From Phoronis australis (Eukaryota > Phoronida > Phoronidae): 62,000 nt of DNA. The translations under genes were made by a program, and so were the position numbers. Location: the NCBI GenBank assembly GCA_002633005.1, contig NMRA01000295.1:85124-147123 (forward strand), given 5' to 3'. The notes under the pieces were generated by a model that saw only the letters and a program-made list of their open reading frames with translations, was not told the DNA's origin and ran no database searches. Positions 24,301 through 36,300 of this stretch are shown here, piece after piece (position 1 is the first letter of the stretch; each line of letters begins with the position of its first letter).

Positions 24301-27300
24301 GAAAACACAATAGATTAATAGGTAAAACCATAGAAAATGTAACAGTTTATAAGATGATGTCTCACAATTATTGAGTTCAGTTTGAGTGAGTATGATTCAT
24401 ACACTGCTCTCAAGTTGTTTTCAAAATGTCGTTTTTGCATGAGGTCCTGTCTAAAATTGGAACTTTCATGTTTTTTTGGAAAAAAATAAAAGTTGCATAT
24501 AACAAAGATATTTTAGAAACATCTGATACAGTATTTTTGAAATTGATCTTGAGAATTTATTTCAAAATAACGTTAGTCATGATATAGATAGCTTTATATT
24601 GCTATGAGTGTACCAGGAGAGATGTGGTCATGTGACTCAAACAGATTGGTATCAAAGCACTGATTCTGCTCGAATACTGCTGTCATAAAATATATGACTA
24701 AGTCAAATTCAATATTTAGCTAAATGGAAAGAGCCTCAGATAAGGGTATTCACAATTCTTACTGAAAATAAAATAGGTCAGGCAGTTTTAATAATTTCAA
24801 TTTTATTTTTATTGTCAGAAGGAAGTTTAAAGTGAACAGTTGTGTGTTATGAATATCCTGCCAAATAAGCATCAGCGGCATTTTGCAAGAATTTTTTTGC
24901 CTTAACTTGAGTGATTTTTTGTGCAGGCCGAAGCATGGATTGATGAGAAGTTAACAATTGCTTCAGAGGACATGTTCACTGGCGTCACGAGTCTACAAGA
25001 CAAAATGAAGAAACTGCAGAAACATCAGGCATTCGAGGCAGAGATTGTTGCAAATGCTGAACGAATAGAGCGTATTAAACAAGTAAACATATTTTAATAT
25101 GTTAAAACATTAAGCTCTCTTTAAACCTTTATTGATTGAGGTAAAGTGATGCTTGAGCAAATATTTCATGTGTTTTTTTATTATTTCATATGTTTAGTTT
25201 ATTGCAAGCATGCTTTTAAGTCATGCAATTAAACCAGCTGTAGTGATTGTCAGTCAAAGCCAGTTTACATTCATTGTCTAGTGTTTATGAAATAATATTT
25301 ACCATCCTTTATGTCAGTAATTGCAAACACCTGCTGTTGAGTTTATTTACCATCCTCTGCTTTATGTCAGTCATTGCAAGCACTTGCTGTTGAGTTTCAA
25401 CTCCAGGTGACTGCATTTTCCAAATCAAGTCTAAATCCAGATATCACTGTTGTCTGCTGCTTACGTAGTGTTCAGGGGGTCTTTTAGTTTATGCTGCATC
25501 ACAACTTACTGGCCACTTATCTACCATGCTTCAAGGAGTGGCTAAAATTTATTGAAACTACTTTCATCAATGGGTACCACAGAACTGCAACATAACTCAC
25601 CTTTTTGGATAATTTTTGTATTTCTTTGGGTAAAAGCGATCCTAACCAAGTTTTTATGAGGAATTTAATTTCAAAATACCAACAGTTAAAAAATTGCTAG
25701 TTTTAGTCCACAATATCTTGTACAATTATTGACATTCACCATGGCCAATATCTTATTTTAGCCTTTGAAAACACACATTTTGTGAAATAACATTATGGAC
25801 GAGACTGAGATGATTTCGTGTAGGTTTTCATTTGAGTGCTTTGTAATTATGATTATTTATTTGTAAACATGGTGTCAGAATCCATGAGACACAAAAAAAG
25901 CTTAAAACAGTACACACCATGGATTTTTGCACATTTTGAATTACCGGTGGCCACAGAATAAATGTATGACGTAAAATTTAGCTAAACCCATGTTTATTTT
26001 GTGTAATTAGCTCGAAATTTTGATTTTTCTTTCAATTTTTCCAATTTTCACATTTCCCGCCATGTGACATCATGGGTTGAACACAAGAGATTAGTGACTA
26101 GCATTGAACAATTGTGGAGAGCAGTGAATTTGAAAGCGACGATGATTATGAGCAAGAATTGAACGAATACTATGAAGAAATGTACGGGAATGGTGGCCAG
26201 GATGAGGAAATGGGGTTGCATGAAAGCGAGAACAAGTTTAATGTGCTTCCGGCTGCGTACTTTTTCTACTTTGAGCCTTACGAACTGGATCCTCCCGCGA
26301 GAGAAGCGGCCTCGGGCTCGGCGAGTCAACCCAGTCGTCCAACAGACGATCCTGAATTAAGAGCCGATGTTTCTGAATGATAAAAATTGTCCTTTATTGA
26401 ACCAGGCCTTCATCGCAACATCTCCTGTGACTGGAGTCGTAACACGAGTCCTCAAAATTGGGCAGAACACAGAGTGGCCCCGGACCGAATCGCTTGGTCC
26501 ACGATGAGATCCCACACTCTCGTTCGGCACGCGAAGCGATGCCACTTCTGCGTAACTTTGGTGTCCTTCGGAACACCGAGACGTTCTCTGCCTGGCTGCT
26601 GTTGCTGCAGCCTCCGGAAACACATCTTTTGATCCCTCTACGAACCTTCTCGACGCTAAATGTACTTTGCTTTCGCTTCACTCTATACACTTTGTCTCTG
26701 ATCCGAACAGTATGGCGAACGACTTGGGTTCAACCCATGCCGTTGTACATAATTATTATTTTTTCAATTTTTGCATGTTTCTTTATGAGCTGTGAACTAA
26801 AGGCACTGCAATCAAGTAAGATATAATAATAAAATTTATTTTGAGGTACTAGAGTCATGTTGTGTACACTTTAAGGACATTTGATTTGAGTGACATGCTG
26901 ATGATGCAACAGAGAAGTAGTGACTTGCGATAGAATCGTGATGGGGTCTCATGTACTTCTTAATTGTAAAGTTTTTATTAGGAATTAAAGTGTTACGATT
27001 GCAGCGGCCCGTAAATGTAAAGGCATGAGCGGTCAGTAGTGCGAATTGTTGCTGTGAAGTCATGGCTAGTGAGGTAATTGCTCTATTCTTCACAAGATGG
27101 CCTTAGAGTTCCTGATGTGCAGGCTTCAAGATGATCTTAGTGTTCCTGATATGCAGGCTTCTTGACAGCTGTGGTTCTTTCAAATTTATTTATGGAGTAC
27201 AAGCCCGTCGTGACCTGAAACCTAAAGAGTTTTTAATGATTGCATGAAATATCAAGATTTCATTCTTTGGTTAACTTTGATTGGCACAAGACATCAGTTG

Positions 27301-30300
27301 TATCCATAGTTCTCAAACTCTACTCCGCTCTATTACTGGGTAGATTGTATGAGTGAACTGTTTGAATGGAGCATTACAAATGATGAATGTTTCATGTCTC
27401 ACTCAGCTTGTTGTTGATGTCTGCATTGTCAGCTTGTTGATGTCTGCATTGTCCGTTTTGTTGTTGATGTCTGCATTGTCAGCTTGTTGTTGATGTCTGC
27501 ATTGTCAGCTTGTTGTTGATGTCTGCATTGTCAGCTTGTTGTTGATGTGTGCATTGCCAGCTTGTTGTTGATGTCTGCATTGTCAGCTTGTTGTTGATAT
27601 CTGCATTGTCCGTTTTGTTGTTGATGTCTGCATTGTCAGCTTGTTGTTGATGTCTGCATTGCCAGCTTGTTGTCACAGCTGGTTAGAATACCCAGAACAG
27701 TAACATTTAGTTCAGTGAGGTGTTATGTAATCACTGGCCAGAGCCACTGAACAGACACTTGCTTAGCAGCTTGGGTTTTAGACTTGATTTTACTTGATTT
27801 TGAACTCCCTTAAAAAACAGCGTGATGCAATTAAAATGTGATCTTACACAAGTTCATAAATAAATAAATTACCCAAGAATGTGTAAGGGTGATTGCATTC
27901 CAGTTAGTCTCAGTAAATTAGTTCTCAAAGAGAAGGAAAATAGTCAATCTATAGGTTCAGCAAGTGAGGTTAATTAGACAACTAATTTAACACTTTTGAA
28001 AGTTTTGATTGAAAAATGATTAACAGTTTTTAAATTGGTAATGTTAATTTCATGTGATGGTGTATATTTGTCAAGTTGGCATGTGTGAATTTTTTTAAAT
28101 TTGAAGTAGTTTGCACTGATTTTTTGTGCTATTTGGGGCATTAGTTGTTATTGAATCGTGTTTTTCCTTATGACTTTCAGGACTACTTTGGTCTGATGTT
28201 GGTGTTATAGTTGCCAGCATTTTACTTTTAACCAAATAATCAGGTTACAGTCCTATTAAGGAACTTACCAGGACTGTAACATGGTTATTTTCATAAAAAA
28301 ATGTCAGACATGCAGGACGGTTTTCACAAACAAAGCATTTCTTTACCTCTGCCGTATCTGTCTTTGCAAGCTATGTTACTCAAAAGGTAAACAAAAGTTT
28401 GTTTCATGCATTAAATATATTGACCCTATTGCTTTTCATTTTGGAATAGATGTTCGCTCGGATGACCCTAAAATGCTTTCACAATACTTTTGTTCTAAAT
28501 GATATCATTCAATTGCCAGTGCTAAACGGGGACCTGTTTATACAACTTGTATGTCAAACGCCTGAAAAATTGATATACTTAGGGAGATAAATTAGTAACC
28601 TGGAGAATGAGTTTAAGCGATTAGACGTCGGTGAGGAGATAATTCTCTTTTGCACGGTTAGCTAGGAATAACACTAAAAAACATCAAAAATTACCTGAAC
28701 TTAAAGCACAGTTAGAAGGGGAATTTCCACAAATACTATTTTATCGTATGGAGAAGGTCATTTAACTAAACATCTTCAGTGATGTTGTACTAAAGCAACT
28801 TACGATACATAGACCAGTCTATCACGGTAAATCATTCATTGGTAATCACTGCAACACATAGTCTACATAACTGAATCAAATTCAATTGCGAAAAAAACAC
28901 AAGCACTGACGACAGACATGCGTATGATAAACAAAGCAGTGGCAATCAGTACTAAATTCTCCAAACTGACCAGACTGTATTCTAGTGTTCATAAAAGCCT
29001 GTCACATAGTAATTACATGTCGAATGAGAAATAGACAATGCTCACCTATGTATCCTAGAATACTTGAAATATTATAGGTGGAGTGCATTCTCTGATTCTC
29101 ACATTTTCGCAGCACTGACTGGAGAATCATGTCAAATCCTCTTTGAGAGAAACCGGATTTGAGTTAGGACTGCATGGAGGGCAAGGAGGGGAATCCATCC
29201 ATAAAACATTCAACACATTTAAAATCACATTTGTGGGAATTAGGAACCAATTACTGCAGTTACTTCAGTGATGAAAAAACACTGGACAAAGTATTCACCT
29301 GAACTCAGAATAAATTACAATCACTCACAACTGGACTCACCTTCTTGCTCTGACCTCAGTTAGTGTACACAAATCCTATGTGTATGAGTTAGAAACAAAT
29401 CCTATACATTTTGTTACTGTCTAATACTGTAATGTAAAGTTCATTTACTATTTGTCTGCTTGGATAGTAAATAAAAGCAGAGTGACATCCCATCACTTGT
29501 TTCAGTGACTGGATTTCAGGAGGAGAGTTGAACTGCAAATGTAGGGGGGAAACAGGAGGCAAAACATGCTCTACCATACTAATTTGACATATGCCAACTA
29601 AGTGATTTTTATTTAAACTAGCGGAAAAATATATTTTTGTTGTATAGTAACGGATTATCTAAAAAAACTTCTTTATATGAAAAAATTACGTTTGAAATCA
29701 TGGCGTAATTATTTTTGAAGCAAGAGTCTGTTGTTCACTTTCAACATCATATTTTAATCTTAACCCCTCCCCCCTGACCCCCATATATTTTAGACTGGCT
29801 ATAATTTAATTAAGTCGGCAGTGTCAAGTTGTCTCAATGTTAAATGCAGAAGACCTTTGAACCAACTTGGGTATGTTATAGTAAAAACTAAATGTGTTGC
29901 TGTGAACAGCTGTTTGTTGATGTCTGCATTGTCAGCTTGTTGATGTCTGTATTGTCAGCTTGTTGTTGATATCTGCATTGTCAGCTTGTCGTTGATGTCT
30001 GCATTGCTTATACTTGGTGTACAACAATAAAACCTGATTAGTGTTAAAATGATGAACATTTTGGTGTTAGAATAATGAATATTTTGGTGTTAGAATGTGG
30101 AACTAATTTTGATGTAAAATTTATAATTAACATGACAGCAGCATACAACTGTGAGGCAAGATGGCGCCCTCTGACTTGCAGGATGGTAGAGGTCTCTGTG
30201 GTGTTGTACAAGTTGTCATTAACTGTTACTCTCCGTGGTATTGTGCAAGTTGTCATTAACTGTTACTCTCTGTGGTGTTGTACAAGTTGCCATTAACTGT

Positions 30301-33300
30301 TACTCTCCGTGGTATTGTACAAGTTGTCATTAACTGTTACTCTCTGTGGTGTTGTACAAGTTGTCATTAACTGTTACTCTCCGTGGTGTGACATCAATGT
30401 TATTATACAGCGGGACGTAAATGTTTATGCAAACAAATCCTGATTAATCTTTTGGGTGAAACTTCAAAATTAAACTCGCACGTCCACTTTGATCTTGATA
30501 TTTCAAGTTTGAAGAATTTGCCTTAAATTTAAGGTCATCAAGTGCAATTACCAGAGTTAAACACTATTTGACATAAATCATAAAATCTACTCTAGCATAA
30601 ATCACAAACCCGTACCTTGAGAGTTAAATATAGTAAAACAGATGAATCTGATGACAAAAAATTTGGAGATCGAGTTCCTACATTAGACTCCTAGGCTTGA
30701 ATTCTTCCTTGACTCTTCAGGGCAACTCCACAAAAATCTGATGTCAGTAAATTTTCTCAGTTTCTACTTATAAATTATGTTCCTTTTTGTGCTGCTTGAC
30801 TCTTTAGGATGGTGACATTTTGTTGAGACGTCGTCATGAACAGTCAAATGAAATCCAACACAGAGTGAACAAGCTGCTATTACAGTGGAATAGACTGCTA
30901 GAGACATCTGGTGACCGTGGCAAGGGTTTAGCTGAGGCCAAGGACATACTTGAGTTCATTGAGTCTGTGGACATGGTGGAGACCTGGATCAGAGAGAAGG
31001 TAATGAGTGCGGGTGTGACATATGTCTCTGAATAATTGTTTGACTAAGGTCAGATCACATAGTTATTGATTTCACTTTGGGCGTCAAACGTTCTGTCTAA
31101 TGTCTCGTCTACTCATGAAAGCAACACTTGTCATCAAGCTTCACTTACTAGATGTTTCTCAGCCACAGATTCAAACAAAATTGTCACTTGTGGCCGACAC
31201 AGTTGTTAAACCAGTCTGAAAATCAACAGCAGCCATTCTCTTCTGAGTACGAACACATCTGTCTATTCTTGTAATGATCATTTTTGCGGTTTGACTGACA
31301 AAGAGGCAGATGGCACGTGGTGGTGTACTCGGACTAATCCCAGTGTCAGACGGACGATCATTTGAAGAAATTCATTTTCTTTTCCTCAGTCTGTACTTTT
31401 CTTGTTGTTACTGCTAATATTTTTGGTGGTCTTCAAGGCAAAGTGTTGTTCTATTGGTAGAGTGCACTAAGTGTGACTGTTGCTCTGTCACAAAACATGT
31501 TAATTTGTTTCACTTTGAAAAGTTATGAATATTCAGCTGGATTTTGTGATAGCTTTGCTGAAGTTAGTAACCTGAGAATATTTCAGGTGTTGAGTCATCG
31601 TGTTATTTGAATGTTTCTCAATACCTTCACTATTTTCAGGTGAAATAGATTGCATGATAGGATTGTTTTATGATTCCAGGAAATGATTGTGTTACAAGGT
31701 GAAACTGGCCGTGACTATGAACATTGTGTTGAGTTACAGAGAAAAATGAACGATGTTGGATGTGTAAGTTGACATGACACTTTGTTATTCAGAACTAATT
31801 TTGATTGCTTAAATCACTAAACTAAGCTTTGTATTTAGAAAGAATTGGACAGTCATAAAGTCATAAAGTCACAAAGTGATGTGCAGTGGCAAGAGCAGAA
31901 TAATAACTTGCAAGTTTTTATCAGTAACAGTGATACATTGGGAAGAAAGCTTAAACTGTGAATGTGTTGCATGTCAAATACTGAGACATGTACTGCCTGT
32001 CTCATGGTATGACATGACTGTTATGACTCTTGTTTAGGATGTGAGAGTTGATGAATCAAAGTTGAAGGATATCAACAGCTTGGCTGACAAGTTGATCACT
32101 CAGGGCCGAATAGACTCTAAGATGGTGGAAACCAGGAAAAGGGGTGTTAATGAAAAGTAAGAACTTGTTGGCCTTCAGAAATTTGGAATGTGACGTCGTG
32201 CGGGATTGTAGGGATTTGTTATATATTTGGAAACTGAACAAAGAAATGATCTCAAGATCTACAAGGGAAATGCTTATAGTCTGAATCTGAATGCTCTACC
32301 GTAAACTGCTAGTGAACTTTGCAATACAGTTGACAACAATTAAAATGTTTAATCGGCGGAATAAATTAATAAAATCACAATAATTTGTTTTTATGTGAAA
32401 TAGTCATTTTGCCATTGTTGTGGTTCTGGTCAAGTAGGATCTTGTCTTTGAAATCTCACATTATTTTTGTAACTTGGTTTCTGGTTTTATTCCGAGAATG
32501 TGAAGCTGTTATCACACTATGTTAATATTTTAGTTGGAGGAAGCTTCAAGGATCATTTAATAACCATAAGATGAAACTTGTTGAGGCTTTGGAAGTGCAC
32601 GCCTTCAATCGGGATATGAATGACATCTGTGAACGAATTCATGAGAAGTCAGCTATGTTGTCTTCAGAGGATTGTGGGAAAGATCTGGCGAGTGTCCAGA
32701 GTTTGCAGCGAAAAAATGAGGAAACAGAGCGTGACATGATTGCCCTTCAAAATCAAATGGAGGTTTGTCTAGCGCATACTGCGATCACAATTTCTAAAAT
32801 TTTACTTGATTGAGTTTACAGTATCATATTTCCCTATTGTGCACGTGGACGTATATTGCTGTCACCTCTGTCTGGGGTCGACAGCTGTCTCTCCTAATTT
32901 ATAACCACTTGCGGGATCTTTGTGAAATTTGGCAAGTGAGTTTGAATGAATGTGAGAACGGATGGCTGAGACTTACAGAAAGACTTACTACCACTGTGAC
33001 CCCTTTTTCCAGACTAATGCCCACTAGTGCCTAGTAGTGCCAGTTATAAAAATTTTTGATGTCCACCTTCATAGTTTGTTTATTCCAAACTCATTGATTG
33101 ATGTTCGTGAACTTAAGTTGTGGACCACTTGCTCTTTTAAGTTCGCTAATTTTCGCTTTTTCTATTGGGAATATTTGAAATTAATGATCATGTAATCCCT
33201 TGTAGGTGTGCTGTCTGCAGTGCACGTGGTAGGTGCATATCAACACCCTGTGTTGCTCTTGTTGAGAGTGTTGTCCAGCACTAAAAATAGTTTTCAAAAA

Positions 33301-36300
33301 ATGTGCCGAATTTCATTAAAATTTGTCTTGCTTCACTACAGTAAAGGCATTTGATGTGTTTCATAGAGGTTGGATATATGAATATAATGTTAGAACCACA
33401 ACATGCCTTAAAACTGTCAACAGAAGACTATCTGACTACAGTTTGCACTTCAAGGTTCAAAACAACTGATTACATTCCACACAATGTGATTGGTCAAGTT
33501 GATTCTCAAGCAAAGCTTGGTGTATTGTATTTTGATTTAATCAGATTCATTTGTTACGATTTTATTGGGTCAAGAATGGAGAGCTTAAATCACACTTATG
33601 TCCTGTCTGCAATGATTCACCTGACAAAGAGTTGTACATGCTCAAAAGCTTGTGATTTTGTTGGTACTGTAAAATCTTAGCAATTTAAGACACAATATGG
33701 CCAGCAAGTTACCGTATATTTTATTTTAGAACTTTTTTCCATGAAAAATATGTCACATGAAATTAATGTTTTTCCATGTTCATTGCTATTCCATAGCTAC
33801 CATCAGATAATGTTTTGGAAAAATGCAACCATTCACTACAATATTTGAAGCACTTAAAATATAAAAAAATTTGGTAATTATTTTCGTCCGAAAGTGCAGT
33901 TTTATCCTATTTTACACTGAAAAATGTCAGTTTTAAAATGTTTTTTGTTAATTTGTAGCGACTTGAGACTCGGGGTAAGACATTGTGTAAGAAGTACCCA
34001 GACCACCGACCAGCCATTGTGCAGCACCAACACAAGGTTTTGGATGACTGGGAGAGTCTGGAGAGTCTGTGTGACAATAGGTGGCGTAACACTCCAACTG
34101 TCAGTCTAGTGCAGCTTGATAAGTATTTGTCCATGACATTTTATGAATAGGTGAAAACTGCTGTCCGTTGAGTAATGTTTTATTGATGTCTGGCCACTTG
34201 GCGGATGTTTTGCATCTGAAGGAACAATTTTGTAGAATCTCTTGTGCACACAATGTCTCTCTCTATCCATAAACATATCAGTTCACTGGGATTTTGGCCA
34301 GTGGTCGATTTTTGTACTATGTTTATTTTTGTGTAGAACACTGGCAGGTTTAAAATGTCAAGGGGGCTGGACTTCAATTTTAAGGGACGAATGGCGGCTC
34401 AGGCCCATGAGGAGTGACTAAACTCCAGTGTCTGGCCTCACCTTTAGAGCTAATTACAACTTAGTGACAACTGTGCTGATATGGGCAGTAACAGTAACAA
34501 TGATAACGGAACCTTAACATTTAAATGTTAAGTGATTTAGGAGGCATGTCTATAAGGTGTATAAAACCTGAAAACATGAACAGTATGGTAGGCTAAATAC
34601 TTCAAAACTTTGTACAAAATGTTATGTAACTGATTCCAAAGTCAATTGTCCATCTTTTATATCTACCACAAGTGCAGCTAAATCAGCAGTTTTCACCCCA
34701 AAACCACCATTTGCATAGGAACTGAGAGACGGTGCACTCATACTACCAGCTCACAGATATCAGGTGAAAAGTGGGTTTTGACTAGCCAGATTTTTGTAAA
34801 TCCAAAGTGTCTGAAGGTTACCTGAATTTTCTGCTTAAGTTGAAGTTCCTGTTTGCAAGAAGCAGTAAAGGCTTAAGAAAGGCCATGTCTGGACAAGAAG
34901 TGGGTCAAGGACTCGACAAGAAGTGGGTCAAGGACTTGACAATTGGCAAGGTTTCACTCTGAACAACTCAAAAATCAAAAGCAAATGCCATTAGCAGCCG
35001 TCACATGTCACACAAAACATGGCTGCCAACCCAGCAGCCGACAGTGAAATTATCCGTGGCTCAAAAAAACTATTGAATGCCACCTTGCTTATCACTTTTT
35101 CGTAATTATCATTTTGATGGTGCTCTCTCACATTTATTTCTTTTGTTGTTGAGGTTGGAAAATGAAAATGCCTCCTGAAGTATTGCAATGCACTGTGCTA
35201 CTGGCTTAGTAGGATGAGTGAAAAATGTGTCAGCGTGTAACAAGAAGTTGATGTGTTTACAGCTTGATGGACAAATGCCTAAGAAGTCCAGTGACATCAC
35301 TCTACTTTGCTACAGAGATATTGCCGTTAGTTACAATCCTTCACACAAACAACACTGTTGCCACTCAACATTTCAGAATGTAATGACAGTTTTTTCAGTA
35401 AATTTACGTTGGTTCTAACAACCTACTGTTTCCAGGAAACAAAAGCTGAACTCGTCTCTTCAATTCCACAAGCTGGACTTTGATGTGCGTGATTTGATTG
35501 ATTGGTGCCATGATATGTGTTCAAGGATGACCTCTGGTCAGTTACCTAATGATATGTCCGGGGCAAGAACTGTGTTGGAGGTACATCAGGAGAGAAAGGT
35601 GAGACCCCTGCGTGGACAGGGACAAACACCATCAAGAGACTGTTCATAATGAAACGATTTTAAACTTCCATGCACTACTTATCAGAAATTGTTTTGAAAA
35701 ACACTTTACACTTAAAGTTGATTTTGTGATATGCCCTTTCCTTCTAAGTAGAGCCCTTCCAAAATATACAAAGTAGAGGATTTACTAAAAATAGTTTTTA
35801 TGGCAGACCCCATCCCTATAAGAAGAACACTTCCAAAAAAGTCGAATGTAGATGTTTTCCACCAACATGTCCTAAAGTGTATACAAGCTGTTCAGTGCAA
35901 GGCATTTTATAAACTTCTGAAAATGTATTGTAATGAAAATTATTCATTTGGTGGCTTAATAAGTCCTCAGTTTAAATTGTTTATGGTGGCATTGAAATTC
36001 TAATAAACCAGACAAAGTTTTATTTAGACACAGTCTATTATTTATCAATTATACCTTCTATATCATGCTTACCGCCCGTCTCTCTTTAGGCTGAGATTGA
36101 TGGCCGGTCTTACATTTTTGAGAATCTTGAGGACTCCATTGATCACCTGATCAGTAAAGGACACCAGGCTTCATCCAATCTTAACCACCTGCGTCAACTA
36201 CTTGTTGAAGCCAAGAATGTGTTGCACAACACTTGGTCCGACAGAGAACGTCAGCTTACTCAATGTCACAACTTTCAGGTATACGACAGCTCTTTGGTTG

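Larger units (their letters stand above)
25906..26870. mobile_element. Possible TTAA-flanked element with opposed THAP and acidic frames
   Basis: TTAA occurs at 25902-25905 and 26871-26874. GTACACACCATG just inside the left end resembles GTACACAACATG inverted at the right, a weak terminal repeat. The interior carries a minus-strand THAP relic and a plus-strand acidic frame. Borders are uncertain. Confidence 0.4.
27674..29904 (+). mobile_element. Decayed transposon inserted in a minisatellite (N-RAG-TP-like)
   Basis: About 2.2 kb separates two blocks of one 26-bp minisatellite, which marks it as an insertion. It begins CACAGC and ends GCTGTG. On the plus strand it carries, in order, a RAG1 N-terminal-like zinc region (28281-28530), a segment RPVYHGKSFIGNHCN (28811-28855) and GGQGGESIHKTFNTFK (~29176-29223). 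I recall similar paired motifs in invertebrate transposon-like proteins. N-RAG-TP elements of molluscs are known to combine a RAG1-like N terminus with an unrelated transposase. Many stops show it is dead. Confidence 0.5.
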
